This document shows, one piece after another, positions 30,431-41,749 of a DNA stretch of 64,000 nt. Location: positions 118,704 through 182,703 of the forward strand of contig JADDOH010023006.1 in NCBI GenBank assembly GCA_016648135.1. Reading direction: 5' to 3'. The notes beneath the pieces were generated by a model that saw nothing but the letters and a program-made list of their open reading frames with translations, ran no database searches and was not told where the DNA came from. The first letter of the stretch is position 1; each line of letters starts with the position of its first letter. The translations under genes were made by a program, and so were the position numbers. This DNA is from Agrypnia vestita (lineage: Eukaryota; Arthropoda; Insecta; Trichoptera; Phryganeidae).

Positions 30431-30799
30431 TTTATCTTCATCTTGTTACATGACATAGGAGATGGAGCCGCTCATCTCACTAGGAAGAACCTGTGCCGAG
30501 ATGAGCAGCTGAACAATATATTGAGAACAAAAATACTATATATACAACAAAATACTATATAACTATAAAATTATTTAATTAATTAATTGAGTATATAAAT
30601 ATAAAATGTGGATAATAAGAACAGTATACATTGTAAAATACAAAAGCAATAGTGAAAGTAGAGCAATATATATAAAAAATCATATGCATGGATATTAACA
30701 AAATGTATAAATAATAGCACAGTTAAAAGTATATTTAGGTATGTACCTATACAAGAAAATTAAATTAATGTTTGTGTATATTGTGTGATTGGAATAAAA
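30431..30799. other. Insertion splitting the tandem array
   Basis: Unrelated AT-rich DNA starting TTATTATTTTTTTATCTTCA separates the two blocks, with GAGATGAGC(A/T)GCT motifs near its left end. Probably a transposed sequence; no TIR was found. Confidence 0.4.
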
Positions 30800-31030
30800 C
30801 TCATTTTCAAACTTATTCTTTAAGACCAGGCAGGTAACGAAGGAGACGTTTCCCCCTCCCCTTCACCCCCCCGCCTGTTATATTTCCTGTACAAATCTAC
30901 ACCGTATGGCCGATCTAACCCATATTTAGCAAACTTATTCTTCAAGACCGGGCGGGTAATAAAGACAACTTTCCCTTTCCCTCTTACCCCACCCACACAC
31001 CTGATATATTTTACAAATACAAATCTAAAA
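30800..31030 (-). repeat. Tandem 115-120-bp repeat array, second block
   Basis: Two further units (CTTATTCTTTAAGACCAGGC, CTTATTCTTCAAGACCGGGC) of the array that begins at 30005. Confidence 0.75.
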
Positions 31031-31035
31031 CGTTC

Positions 31036-31320
31036 TTAGGTTTTCACGGCCACTCAGAATCTTCTGGTTTGTGTCTTCTGGGGTATTATGCCGTGTTATT
31101 ACAATATTTTTATTTCATTTCGATCATACAATACATGGTATTATAATAACAATACTTAACACAACACTGAAAATGTTCTCACCCTGCTTTCGACACGGTA
31201 TTGCAAGCCAATACTTAACCACAACACCAACACTCCCAACAACACATCAGCCCTGATGAGGGACCCTGCAATGGGATCCGAAACTTCGGTAAGAAAGCTC
31301 ATAATAACACGGCAACCAGA
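31036..31320. mobile_element. Penelope-type terminal repeat, inverted pair, copy 2
   Basis: The right part has the core CTGATGA (31253), GGGACCC, TGCAAT, GGGATCC, GAAAC (31284), then TTC instead of GTC. The left part 31036-31107 is the inverse of the downstream tail of copy 1 (GGGGTATTATGCCGTGTTAT against ATAACACGGCATAACACCCC). The unit is thus arranged tail-inverted then head, a fold-back. The arms GCCGTGTTAT (31089) and ATAACACGGC (about 31305) can pair. Confidence 0.65.
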
Positions 31321-32997
31321 AAAGGCAACAACGTTTGCCTATCTGATCCAAATTTTGCATTCTTATTCTTTAGGTCACGGCGGAATATACAGGTCACAAT
31401 CCCTTCTTGGACATCCCATCCATCCCAGCCTAGATTAAATGGATCCTTTTTTTAATAAAGATTTTGTGAAACAATGAAAACTTTGTGTCACTCCACAAAC
31501 TTATTTTTAACTAACTTCTTAATCCGAGCAACGCCGAGTAATAACATATATCAATACATAAAAATGTAACTATTCGTTTGTTCAAAATCTTAAATCTCCG
31601 AAAGTTCTTCACGGATTGACTTTGACACAATGCTGCATTCGAATATGCGCATGTTTTTATAAACCTACTACGTTTTTATATAACTACTATTATACAGATG
31701 TCACATCTGTAACATGAAAACATGCTTTTTTGAAAAGCAGCAAAAATGAATACCCACAAGCATTGTAAATTTAAACATATTAGAAACGTGTGCTTTCTCT
31801 TTCCTTTCTTTTCCATTTAACAAGACTGCGCCACAGCAACGCGTGGCCGGGTACAGCTAGTTTAAAATATACTCCTCTCCTACTCACGAGGTGTATTACT
31901 CATGTAGAATTGTGTATTACTCATTGTTAAAAACAGTCACTGTCTTTATTGTAAAATAAATGTATTTATCTATTAAATAAAATAAAAAATAACAAGAACC
32001 TATTCCACTAATTATTCCACATATACACAAAGAATATTTCAATCACTTAAACACAAATACACACCGTACCCATAGTCAAAGAACGCAAACAATAAGAAGT
32101 ATAAATATACCTAAATTTAATAAAACACCCACGAAACATTATACAAACCCAGGCATTAAGTACTTCAATAGTCTGCTACTTCAATAAGAATGCAACACAA
32201 TTATAAATATAACATTTTAAAAAAATACATAAAATAAACGAGAAATTAAAATAATATATTTTAATATGTAATTTCAAAGCTCATTCTACCATAATATGAA
32301 TTATTTAATTGTCTTATTAATTCACAAATCGTATAGTAAAAACGTGCTTGTACTTCTGCTGCCTATAAACAAATTATTAACGTTGATGGGGCAGTAGCAA
32401 CAGAAATATAACTTAATATTGTTATATGTACCTACAATTAAATACATACTATATCATGACTTTGTTTCTTTAAATAAAATAGGAAATGAAATATTTAATA
32501 AAAATAAAAAAACACAATACCAAAAGCGAAATTAAACTCTTTAATCTCTCTCTCGGGCCAAGGCGCACCCGTGCGCCCTAGCGCGACTGTCCCCAGGGGC
32601 CAAGGACGCATATATCTGACGGGTACGTAATTAATTATTTCTCGACGGCCGCGTATCGAATTTGAAAAAAGTAATTTTTTCCCAGTAGAGAAATCCCGTG
32701 GAGACCTGTCGTTCTATTTTCAACTCAAAAACATCACCGATTATATTTTAAATCAACAATAAAAACAGAAGTTTTTCTGCCATCAAAATCGTATAGGAAA
32801 GTTGTAGATGTCGCCCGGCACGCGTGTTGTGCAATCGAAATTCAAATATTCAGTCATTCAAGGTCACGCACGAAGTGCGCGGGAAATACGATTTATTTTT
32901 TCGATTTTCGATTTATTTGTACACATATACACAAATATATACGATATGTTTTGCGATATTTGTCAATTTTTATTGGTTTATGATTCAATTGAATACT
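31321..32997. other. Repeat-rich spacer without gene
   Basis: Contains 31530-31700 (TTTGTTCAAAATCTTAAATC and similar dispersed-repeat text), AACTAGCTGTACCCGGCCAC on the minus strand at about 31844-31866 (the 5' signature of the repeat at 62776), an AT-rich tract, a dispersed repeat (32446-32541) and a CpG-richer patch at 32545-32670. No supported CDS. Confidence 0.45.
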
Positions 32998-33435
32998 AAC
33001 AGGTATTTACAGCAAGTGAAAATGTACTTACTATAATTGCATAATTATGTCTACAAATAAAAATATATACCTATATAAATAAATAAATTAATTAAGGAAA
33101 ATAAAAAATAATCTTAAACAAAACTTTAACCCTTTTTACATTAAACAATTATTCTACACATATTTACACTTGGACTTATGACTCACTCCACTTTCACTAA
33201 CATTGCACTTGATACTTTGTAGATACATAATTACTACCTTACAAAAATAAATATTACTGAAGAATTCAAAAAAATATTATAATTGTGTTCTATAACGCTA
33301 CTCTGGGACAGGCGTAGACTAGTAGAGTGGCATAATCCACAAATTTAACAAAAATAAAAATGTGTAATTTATCTTATATTTTATTGTTAAATAAGTATTA
33401 AGTACCTTTATTTGTAAACAAGGATTTTTTTAAAT
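32998..33435 (+). mobile_element. 3' end copy of a non-LTR retrotransposon
   Basis: About 437 bp nearly identical to 49850-50276, beginning in the last codons of the reverse transcriptase (CAAGTGAAAATGTACTTACT) and running through the same 3' UTR (CTACTCTGGGACAGGCGTAG, CCTTTATTTGTAAACAAGGA). A 5'-truncated insertion. Confidence 0.85.
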
Positions 33436-33924
33436 AAATAAATTTATTAACAAAAATACACGTAATTATGTTGCGTTTATTGAAATATGTGTGTGTGTGT
33501 GTGAAAGTGTATCATGTTTATGTTTTATGAATGCAATGTTCCGTTGTGTGCCGTGCCGTGCAACAAAAATACCACACAGAAGAAGATTATTAGGTAGGCA
33601 TCAAATAATAATAGTAGTGCTGTCTCTAATGAACAAATAAAATTAATTATTATTTTTCGGAAAATGTTGCGCTGGCAACATTATCGGAATTCAAAAAAAA
33701 AATTTTTTTTACTTAAACGATAAAAAAAATCAAGGCATTTCGACACTAAAGATAAAATAATATGATGCATGTGTTTTTTTTAATATACGTATGTTTTCGT
33801 GGTTTTTTCGTAAAAAGAAAAATCTCAAAAAATTCAGAAAATCTCTGGCCCTAGCTTCTATGTTGCTCTATGGTTTTTTGACCCTAGACAGGATTATTAA
33901 GTGTATAACCATACACATTTTGAA
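33436..33924. other. Spacer with (TG)n
   Basis: A short TG microsatellite occurs at about 33487-33503. No gene seen. Confidence 0.45.
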
Positions 33925-34074
33925 TTTTAGATGTGAATTAGCTACGTCTAAAAGTAAGCTGGTATGATAGGCTGACAAAGGACAATGAGACGGTCCGGAG
34001 AAGAAAGGAAGGTAAACCCGAAGATTGCTATATTTCGGCAATACCACGAGACATCACAGACAAAAGGTACTCGC

Positions 34075-34257
34075 CACAGGTGTCCGGAGATGGTTGCGAC
34101 CAGTCAGCGCACACCCCCTTAAAGTCGGGCTCCCAGACGTCCAGGGCGTAGTCAGGAGGGCTGGGACAGGCTTCTTCCTTGACGCCAGGAACAGCGTCTA
34201 GCGGCAGAACTCCTTCGTCACCAGAACCTGGTTCTTGCTTCACTTCCATACCGTCAC
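34075..34257 (-). CDS. KQEPGS N-terminal coding exon, likely of the 19.5-23.5 kb zinc-finger gene
   Basis: ATG 34249 begins MEVKQEPGSGDEGVLPLDAV, PGVKEEACPSPPDYALDVWE and ends PDTC. The exon is bounded by ACACGCAG before 34257 and TGTG|GCGAGTAC at 34075. It is the nearest upstream coding exon (same strand) to the finger exon at 23529. Joining through TGTG+AT gives Cys-Asp-Asn-Arg-Tyr in frame with the finger exon. The intron would be 10.5 kb and full of transposons, so the link is inferred. The acidic N-terminus with two VKQE/VKEE motifs may be a regulatory or SUMO-acceptor region; no known domain is recognised. The duplicated block with the 12.8-kb copy spans at least 33925-35000. Confidence 0.8.
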
Positions 34258-34436
34258 CTGCGTGTAAAAGAGGTTATATTTTATTATAATGAACCTTAAT
34301 ATAATTTCACCAGGTTCGCTGTAATTATTATGGACATCATACCTATATAATACTGCACTGACGTCAAGATGTCAATACCGCTTGTCAATAGCAAAGCGTT
34401 AACGCGTTTGTGAATATTTCGAACGAATATATTCTG

Positions 34437-34668
34437 TTTTTAGCGAAATTTAAAATAAATTAAATTTTAATAAATATTATTATTAAGTTCTACGGGTTAA
34501 TTATTTTTATGTGTTACAGCTGTTTCGGCTTGTAAGGCCATTATCAAACAGTCCTGTTTGATAATGGCCTTACAAGCCGAAAGAGCTGTAACACATAAAA
34601 ATAATTAACCCGTAGAACTTAATAATAATATTTATTAAAATTTAATTTATTTTAAATTTCGCTAAAAA
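34437..34668. repeat. Fold-back element: 115-bp inverted repeat with 2-bp centre
   Basis: Arms 34437-34551 and 34554-34668 differ at one base (CAGCTGTTTCGGC against CAGCTCTTTCGGC) and are separated by TC. Each arm is the end of the family seen at 3430-3680. The central ends read CTGTTTGATAATGGCCTTAC and AAGCCGAAAC, hammerhead-like. It sits in intron 1 of the second zinc-finger module. Similarity to copy A continues to about 34712. Confidence 0.95.
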
Positions 34669-34808
34669 TAAATATGGAGTTCTACAAATTAAACACAAAA
34701 ACCATATATAAAAAATGAATATATTCTGTTTTGCAAAGCGCATCCGGTGAGATATATCACTTAAACATCAATACTTCAATGACATCTGCAATTTTAAATA
34801 TTAATTAC

Positions 34809-35140
34809 CTGAACTTTAACCGGAATCGCTAACGAAGTAACCACACAACGCAAGTGACGAAAGACCGGTGCACGCGCGACGGAATTATCTATGGTTTAGG
34901 GCAAGTTGAAACCCACACATCATAGAATAATACAATCACGTCTTGACCTTCATACAATAATAATATTACGCTATACACTTTACACGTAAATTTTGTCGTC
35001 TTTTACTTTTGAGAAACTCGCAACCGATGAAACAAGCTCAAAATTTGGCAATTTTCTTTTTATATTTGTACGTAACCTTTGTCTATGGTTTCTCACGTTC
35101 TGATTGGTCAGCAAGCATTAAACCATAGAAAAACGTGGCT
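34809..35140 (-). promoter_or_regulatory. 5' UTR exon and promoter module of the second zinc-finger gene
   Basis: Minus-strand exon ends at 34809 with GTTCAG|GTAATT. Conserved boxes: CACTTGCGTTGTGTGGTTAC, AACCATAGATAATTCC, and further out CTGACCAATCAGAAC (CCAAT box, about 35106-35120) and AACCATAGACAAAGGT. The same order is found at 38982-39310 and 45359-45680. Transcription start not defined; the CCAAT box lies about 300 bp from the donor. Confidence 0.65.
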
Positions 35141-35897
35141 TTTTAGATAATTAAAGATGATTTATTTCAGATTCACGAAATAATTGTCTGTCTCATGTGC
35201 GACGTTTCGATCGCGTTCATATTTATGAATAAATTATCAATCTAGGACCGGGTAGGGGAGAAACAATGATTTTATATATTTAGATATTGTAAAACGAATG
35301 TACAATTGTATATTTTGTTCGTACTACTTTTAACACTAATTTGACTTGTTCATATTTGTGTGGAGACAACGGTGGAGAAGAAAAAGAAGAACATTGACAC
35401 TTTGAAGATCGATAAAGGCGGGAGGAAACTTACAAAAAGTGCTGATGGCCCCCTGAAAAGCTTTAACCGGTCGAATGCAGTGCAATTTCGCGCACGATGC
35501 TGTTTTTTAGACACTTTTTTGTGTAAAAATTAACAATAATCACTAAGATGCAGTCTCTGGTTTCTCAATATACACACTTCAATAATTACTTATATTTCAA
35601 TAATTACTTATTCATTCATTATGAATATAAGTGACGAAATTTACTGTCAGAAATTTACGCACATGCTTATCGAATAAAACCATGGAAGCAATAACTCTAA
35701 AGATATTGTATTTCAATATTTTCGTTCTAAATATATCTAAGAATATAAAAATACTTACCTAATTTTAACACTTTTTTTATTTAAAATAAAAAAATTTGAC
35801 AGATGAATAACACAATTAATGCGCGGTTCGAAGATTTTTACGTTCTCCACCAATCAGACGATCCGTTTTCGTAAAAATCTATGCTTTTATCGACCGC
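35141..35897. other. AT-rich spacer
   Basis: No gene seen; distal upstream region of the second zinc-finger module. Confidence 0.4.
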
Positions 35898-35930
35898 TTA
35901 CTTTGATCGAACTTGAAACAACCGGGCCTA
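35898..35930. mobile_element. Solo right TIR of the 1.8-kb element family
   Basis: TTACTTTGATCGAACTTGAA, then ACAACCGGGCCTA, identical to the right TIR at 15280-15312. No matching left end was found nearby. Confidence 0.85.
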
Positions 35931-36027
35931 GGGAGCGCAGATCTGCTGGTCTTTGGTCGCCATCATCCTCAATTTTGCTGGAAGGCTGTTTGTTTCGTAT
36001 TTTCAAAAATTTATTCAGTTGAAATTA

Positions 36028-36160
36028 GTGCTCCAGTAATATAAATAATGTGTTGTCGACCATCTTGAATCGAGTACCAATCATAACGATGCTCAATACA
36101 AAAGGTGAAAATTAAAATGATTGATTAGGTATTGAATTGAAAATTAGAAATGTATATTGA
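36028..36160 (+). repeat. Dispersed repeat, partner of 4195-4310
   Basis: AATAATGTGTTGTCGACCAT, then CTTGAATCGAGTACCAATC and GATGCTCAATAC. Confidence 0.65.
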
Positions 36161-36519
36161 ATAACGTATATTTAGAACCAAAATGGTATTCTTTAAGAAA
36201 TAAGTCAATAAATGAAAACACTGATAATTGATAGGCGATTTATTAATTTAACGTAACCGCGGTTATTTGTGCCGATCCGAAATCGCGTTTTTTCTCGAAA
36301 TTCCGCCCTTAAGTTCTTGCACACATCTGTGCGACCTTTTTTTTTTTGAACCGGCGAGGACAGATGTAGCTACGCGCTGTATCCCTTGTTTCGCCTTATT
36401 TGATAATACGATTTTAGGCCGTAGATTAAGCTATATAATAATTAGATGATTATTTTAGAATAAGATTTTTTATGTAAATATCATTTTATAGCTAAGTTAG
36501 ACATAGTAATAACGCAAGC
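36161..36519. other. Spacer, no gene seen
   Basis: AT-rich apart from 36260-36330. Nothing recognised. Confidence 0.4.
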
Positions 36520-37230
36520 AGACAGTGGATGGAACTATTATTCACGCCAAAGTTTCGCCCACCAAAAATTCCGAGCGTATCCGAACGCAGAGCAGGGTTG
36601 AGAGGGGGCGAGAGGGGAGAGGCTTCCCGCACAGGGAAGAGAGAAAAATACCTCGTTGTGGGCATCCGCCCGAGGCGGTCCTTCCCGATCTCTCTTGGCG
36701 TGTGTGTCGATCTTTCCCCCCGAGGCCGAATCTCTCGCCTCGGAACGCCACCTGCCTGGGTGCCCGGTATTTTTTTCCCGCGCCGGTTGTGTCACCATTG
36801 GCAGCAGAGGAAGAAGTCGGAGAAACGACGGTCACCGAGCCTCAGTGGTGACCGGTTCCACAGCGAGGAGTTCCAGAGGGAGGCCGGATGCCTCCCGATG
36901 AAACGGATGCAGCGGCGCGACGCGACAGCGCGCGTGGCCTGGGACGAGAGCCACGCTCAGGTGCCTCCGCGGACCGCGGACCCCGCAAACGGCGCGCAGG
37001 TGCGCGCGACTCGCCACGCGCGGCCTCCAGGTGTGAATACGACGTGTGTTTGTGAACGATATGTTTTTGTTGTTGTATGTGATAAGGACAAGGTGGAGTT
37101 TCGCGAAATTCGGACTGCTTGCGTTTAGGCTAGAGTTAGTTTTAGGTTAGTGATAATTGTTCTAAAACAGAACTAGTTGAATAAGAATTTTGTGTTTAAT
37201 TAAAAATAAATTGTGTAAATATTTAAATGG
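36520..37230 (+). other. CpG-rich island with AATAAA; possible LTR or unassigned 5' exon
   Basis: From about 36530 to 37030 the sequence is strikingly GC- and CpG-rich, and several overlapping frames stay open on both strands (up to 199 codons). No domain is recognised in any of them, and openness is expected from the composition. It then turns AT-rich, with AAAATAAATTGTGTAAATAT at about 37203. A GC-rich leader followed by a polyadenylation-type signal could be an LTR or an untranslated exon. Confidence 0.4.
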
Positions 37231-38670
37231 CTCGTGGTGTGTTTTAAATTTCCCGCTCCCCTCCCTTGACCCGCATTTTTCATTGATATACAGAGGACGC
37301 TTAGCGTTGCGGCGATCAAATCACACTTGATTGATTCGCGGTCATATCAAATTCACGATTAATGATTTATGAAATTGACAGTCACTGGACACGGATTTAA
37401 TTAAAACACTTTTCCTTAAATCACACTATTTCGCATTTTAACACTCGTCCATTAACTTTTTATTGTCGCTGGAAAACTTTTATTTATAACTTGCTAGAAC
37501 ATTCCATTCGAATATCGCATGTAAGTAGTCGCACTTATGTTAATCGCTCACTTATCGCTTTGAATACCACGACTGGCCCCCCTGGCCGTTAAGATTTCAA
37601 AATAATGACTAAACTGCGCGGCTGTCCGTTTCGCTTAACATACGCAATACGCTATTTTTTGGATTCTCGTGAACATTATTTTGTCTTTGAGAATGCAAGG
37701 TCGTATGCCCAGTTGTATCTGTGGCAGCCAATGAAACCAATCATTGTAATAGCGGATGCTCTGTTTTCGCTCATTTCGTCAAAATATTGCAAGAAAATTT
37801 TATTGAGTCTCTTGTAACCTAGACATACTTAATAGACTACTGTTAATATTGGATCGAGTACCTACCTAATAATTGTTAAAATGACTTTGCCAAACCTTTC
37901 CTTAACCCTAGAAGCACAAACTACGTCGTATTGTGGTGTACTCAAAATCGTATTCGCGACCTCTGTCGCATGCTTCTTTCGATCGCCTTGACCTTTCGAA
38001 CCACCTTAGTAACCGTCGAGAGCTACATACTCTCTCTGCGGGGAACACTGTGATGGTTATTTAGCAAGTTAGTCAGAAAGATAATAGATTTACTGTTGAA
38101 GCATTTCCTTAAAAAAATATGAACAAATATATTGTTATAACATCAAAAAAATTATAACCCCGAAACATTATTACAGTTTTCATGCAATAGACTTATCTTT
38201 GGTACACTTAATCTCGTATATTTTCAAATAAAGATCAAATATTTTATTTACAAATTGGTTTATACAGTTTGAAGAAGAAGTGGTGTTATTAAGATATTAA
38301 TATTTTTAGACAAGTTGTTAAATAAATCGTTTAAAAAAAATTAAACGTTCTGTTTCCTGTATTGCAGTATCCATAAAACCATTAAAATATCGATTATTTT
38401 AATTAAATTTTACATGCGTGCGTGGAGGAGGGCCATGATTAGATAGAGTGTTTAATTTGGATTTCAGGAACCTAGGTGAGTGAGGAATGAAAAGGATATT
38501 ATAAAGTAGAGATAGAAGATGGATATTATGGAGTTGTCGGATTCTAGGCATTGGCCCATCTCAAAAAACTGGAACGCCTTAAAACATTTTACGTTAACCT
38601 CATCCGTTTCATCTTTAACCTCAAAAAATTCCATCAAAACTCATATTTTCACAATCTTCGCCTTTGGGAG
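37231..38670. other. Spacer without recognised gene
   Basis: Only frames under 75 codons, without domains. Confidence 0.45.
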
Positions 38671-38800
38671 CCTAATCCCATTGCAGGATCCACATTAGCC
38701 CTGATGATGGACCCTGCAATGGGATCCGGATCGTCAGCCAGAGAGGTCACATATACACGGCAGAATATCCCAGAAAACTATACACAGAAGATTCAAAACA
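38671..38800 (+). mobile_element. Penelope-type terminal repeat with hammerhead-like core, copy 3 (hairpin form)
   Basis: CTGATGA at 38701, stem GGACCC/GGGATCC, but GGATCGTC instead of GAAACGTC, so the third box is mutated. Just upstream, AATCCCATTGCAGGATCC (38675-38692) is the inverse of the GGACCCTGCAATGGGATC stem, giving a second dyad. Downstream GTCAGCCAGAGAGGTCACAT and ATACACGGCAGAATATCCCA match 56890-56950. Confidence 0.65.
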
Positions 38801-38981
38801 CTCGACTTGGTGCTTGTATTCTATAGTTATCCCAAAAGTTATAGCAATGACGTCTAGATGTCCGCCTAGTATAATCGCTTGTCAACGGCGACTATATTGT
38901 TTTTTACCAAACAAAGTCAATGCGGTTTATCACTTGGACATCAATGTTTCGATGAAATATGCAATTTTAAATATTTATCAC

Positions 38982-39310
38982 CTGAACTTTAGCCAGAATC
39001 GAACTAACCACACAACGCAAGTGACGAAACGATCGGTGGTCGGACGTTCGGAATTATCTATGGTTTAAAGAAAAGTTGGCACACACATCGTGGAATAGCA
39101 AACTAGATATCCCAGTCAATTATAATTTAATCATGACTTGACCTTCATATAATTATTATATGACGCTGTAACTTCGTTAGTTTTGTCGTCTTTTACTTTT
39201 GAGAGACTAGGAACCGATGGATCAAGTTCTTTATTTGGCAACTCTCTGGTTCTTGTGCGCACTACATGTCTATGGTTTGACGCGTTCTTATTGGTCAGAA
39301 GACACTCGGT
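38982..39310 (-). promoter_or_regulatory. Orphan 5' UTR exon and promoter module
   Basis: Fourth copy of the module: donor AAAGTTCAG|GTGATA at 38982, CACTTGCGTTGTGTGGTTAG, AACCATAGATAATTCC and a CCAAT box (CTGACCAATAAGAACG, about 39285-39300). TGACGTCTAGATGTCC lies at about 38848. No KQEP exon follows on the minus strand before 34.25 kb: the expected position is occupied by the hammerhead-like repeat at 38671-38800. It may serve as an alternative upstream promoter of the second zinc-finger gene or be a relic. Confidence 0.6.
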
Positions 39311-39315
39311 TATTG

Positions 39316-39358
39316 ACATCGATTGTCTAATGAACGTTGGTTATTAGACAATCGATGT
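39316..39358. repeat. Perfect 16-bp-arm palindrome
   Basis: ACATCGATTGTCTAAT at 39316-39331 and its inverse at 39343-39358, with an 11-base loop. Confidence 0.9.
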
Positions 39359-39372
39359 GTAAACCTACATAC

Positions 39373-39502
39373 AGTTGCCGGCAAACTTCTTGAAATTCTT
39401 TGGCGTAGTGGAGGAATGCGCAGAAGACAAAATTTGTGGAATGATACATGCGCAAACATCCTCCCTCTACGCCATAAAATTTAAAGATGTTTGCCGGCTA
39501 CT
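39373..39502. mobile_element. 130-bp MITE, almost entirely inverted repeat
   Basis: Ends AGTTGCCGGCAAAC (39373) and GTTTGCCGGCTACT (39489-39502), one mismatch. Inverted similarity continues inward (CTTTGGCGTAGTGGAGGA against TCCTCCCTCTACGCCATAA). No coding capacity. Confidence 0.85.
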
Positions 39503-39589
39503 CTACCTATGCATTTAAAATTTATTTGTTTCGTGAAATTTATGGTCACGCATCTTAATCATGGATATAAAAATATCCTCCATTAAATA

Positions 39590-39970
39590 AGATAAAAAGG
39601 GATAAAAAACTAACCCATAAAAACCAAGTCTTTATTATACTCCCTTTCTCATTGAAACAGGTTTCGCGCCTACTCGGACTCGTAAATTAAACAGTATATT
39701 AATTGTTAAAATTTCGAAAAATCCAAAATTATACTATAATAATTTAAAAAAATTAAACGAAAATTTGTTAGATCATTTTTATCATCGCCACGATTCTGCC
39801 TGCAAAGTTTCAGCTCGATTGGATCGCGGGAAAAGGGTTAAAAATCGTTCCAAAGTTTTTTCGGCAGACAAGCCGACGCCACGAGTTAAAAGAAAGGGAG
39901 TAAAAATAGTTACATCTAGAGTATTTTATATCAAGAGTCTCATGTTGAGAAGCTCTAAATGTTAAGATGG
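39590..39970 (+). mobile_element. Dispersed element 5' end, second copy
   Basis: Plus-strand counterpart of 28500-27960 (minus): ACTAACCCATAAAAACCAAG, then GGATCGCGGGAAAAGGGTTA and GCCGACGCCACGAGTTAAAA. Breaks off before the C2H2 finger. Confidence 0.65.
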
Positions 39971-40094
39971 ATGCAGAGTGGAATTTATAATAGTGAATAG
40001 AAATTAACAGCAACCTCTATGTATTGTTCATATTTATCTATTTACTAACCAACGCTTTAGTGGGCTTTTAGACGACAAGAAAGTTACAAGGTTT

Positions 40095-40644
40095 TTATAT
40101 CGTCATAATAATCACCTTCTTCCCCCTATCCTATTCGGGTCGGGGACCCGCTGCATCGACAAGGCGCCTCCATTCGTCCCTGCCTTGCGCTGATTGTGCG
40201 GCCTCCGTCCATTGTAGTCCCATACTTTCCTCACACAGTTTCTGGAGTTGCCTCGCCCAACTGTGTCTGGGGCGGCCCACTGGACGTCTACCTTCAGGAA
40301 TTGCACTCAGTATTTTCCCAAAATTCTGTCATCAGACATTCTCAGTACGTGCCCAAGCCAACCCAGTTGCGATTTTTCTATGAAGAGTAGCAGTAGTTCA
40401 ATATTTAGATCACCCGGATCGTCAAGTTTCGTATTCGATCCCATTTCGTAACCCCTGTCAATCCTCTCAAGTGCTTCATTTCGGCAGCTTGGACTCTAGA
40501 GCGTGTTCGTTCGTTTAGCACCCATATGTGGTGACCGTACATAAGCGTCGGGCGGTATGCCGTTTTGTACACTGCCATCTTTGTCTCGATACTAAGCTCG
40601 GCTTTCCTTATTACTGAGCTGTAGAGAGAACGCAACGCACACAC
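40095..40644 (-). pseudogene. Non-LTR reverse transcriptase C-terminus (second RTE-like family)
   Basis: Minus-strand frame from 40644: ALRSLYSSVIRKAELSIETK, AVYKTAYRPTLMYGHHIWVL and VQAAEMKHLRGLTGVTKWDR, then IRNLTIR. After frameshifts come RPVGRPRHSWARQL and DEWRRLVDAA. This is the classic C-terminal region (YGxxxWVL, AAEMxxLRxxxGVTxxDRIRN, GRPRxxW). 5'-truncated and shifted. Confidence 0.85.
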
Positions 40645-41349
40645 ACACCAGGATTTTTATACACCTAACACCAAACAATTTTGAAAGTAAATAATTAAAA
40701 AATTATAATAGAAATAAAACATATTTAACCTTTAAAAGACTGTGCTAAAAAATACTTTCGGGGACGGTGGTGTAACACAGCGTTACCTGATTAAAAATCG
40801 GCATAGTTTTTAATACGTGATAAAATATACATATATACGATACAAATAAGACTTTTTAAAGGTCCCTTTATATAATTTTGTAAGGTAAACATACATATTT
40901 GCATTATTTTAATAAATTATTATAAAATCATGGCATATCGAATTCGCGCGCGCTTCCGCTGATGTATCATTAGCAACTGAATTTAACGATGCGGTCGCCA
41001 GCTCGCGTCAGTCGCCTGCACTCCGTCTTTGTCTAACACGTGTTACCCGACTCTACCGTATTCTTTCTATATTGTTTTCGCTTTCACCGAAACCCAAGTC
41101 CTATATGAAATGTGTGGTATTGTCGTCCTCTTTCTTGCTCGATTTAACTGCGTTGTGCAATATTCTTCTCTCTTTTACACACTGGCCGAAAATACAAGAG
41201 TAATGAATAAATATTTTTTAATTAAAAAATCCGTACATTCCTAACAGTTTTATGGTGTGAAAATGTCTATTCGATGATTACAAAAAATGTGACGTTTTAG
41301 TTTTCGTTAATAAGGTAGATATTTCATATTTTCTATGACAGGTAGACCT
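40645..41349. other. Spacer, no gene recognised
   Basis: About 40940-41040 is GC-richer than its surroundings. Nothing recognised. Confidence 0.4.
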
Positions 41350-41485
41350 ACGTTTCATCACCGACACACAGGAGTTAAGAGAAATAAACAATATGAAATG
41401 TAACAATATAAAATGTTACCGGACTAGAATGGATAATAGAATGATCGCCCCGAACTCGATGGAAATGACAACCTTTAGAAATCAA

Positions 41486-41673
41486 TATATATATATAAAA
41501 AGAAACCCGTGTTTCCCTACTCGCCAAGTTTTCTCCACAACCAGCCACAACCACCCACCCGGGGTTATGGTGGTAGATAGCCCTTGGTGTCACATTGAAA
41601 ATATGCGAGTTTGGTGGGGGCGGCTGTGCATGGGTGGGAGTGGGTGACGAAAATGTGCTTTCTAGCACATTTT
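41486..41673 (+). repeat. Possible short interspersed element with terminal hairpin
   Basis: Starts after (AT)n with AAAAAGAAACCCGTGTTTCC and ends in a hairpin AAAATGTGCT-TTCT-AGCACATTTT (41650-41673). A hairpin near the 3' end would fit a Helitron-like repeat, but no CTRR end is present. Weak call. Confidence 0.35.
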
Positions 41674-41749
41674 TTTGTTATGAGAAGGCCGCAAATGCTT
41701 CAGATTGTTTTAAAATAGGCGCGCCGACTGTATCGGTGAGTCTAAAGGG

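Noticed and set aside
36529..37128. 199-codon plus-strand frame in the CpG-rich island
   Set aside because: Four overlapping frames on both strands are open over the same bases, as expected from GC richness. No domain or codon pattern singles one out.
41486..41673. A definite Helitron
   Set aside because: A terminal hairpin is present, but no CTRR 3' end and no convincing TC 5' end were found.
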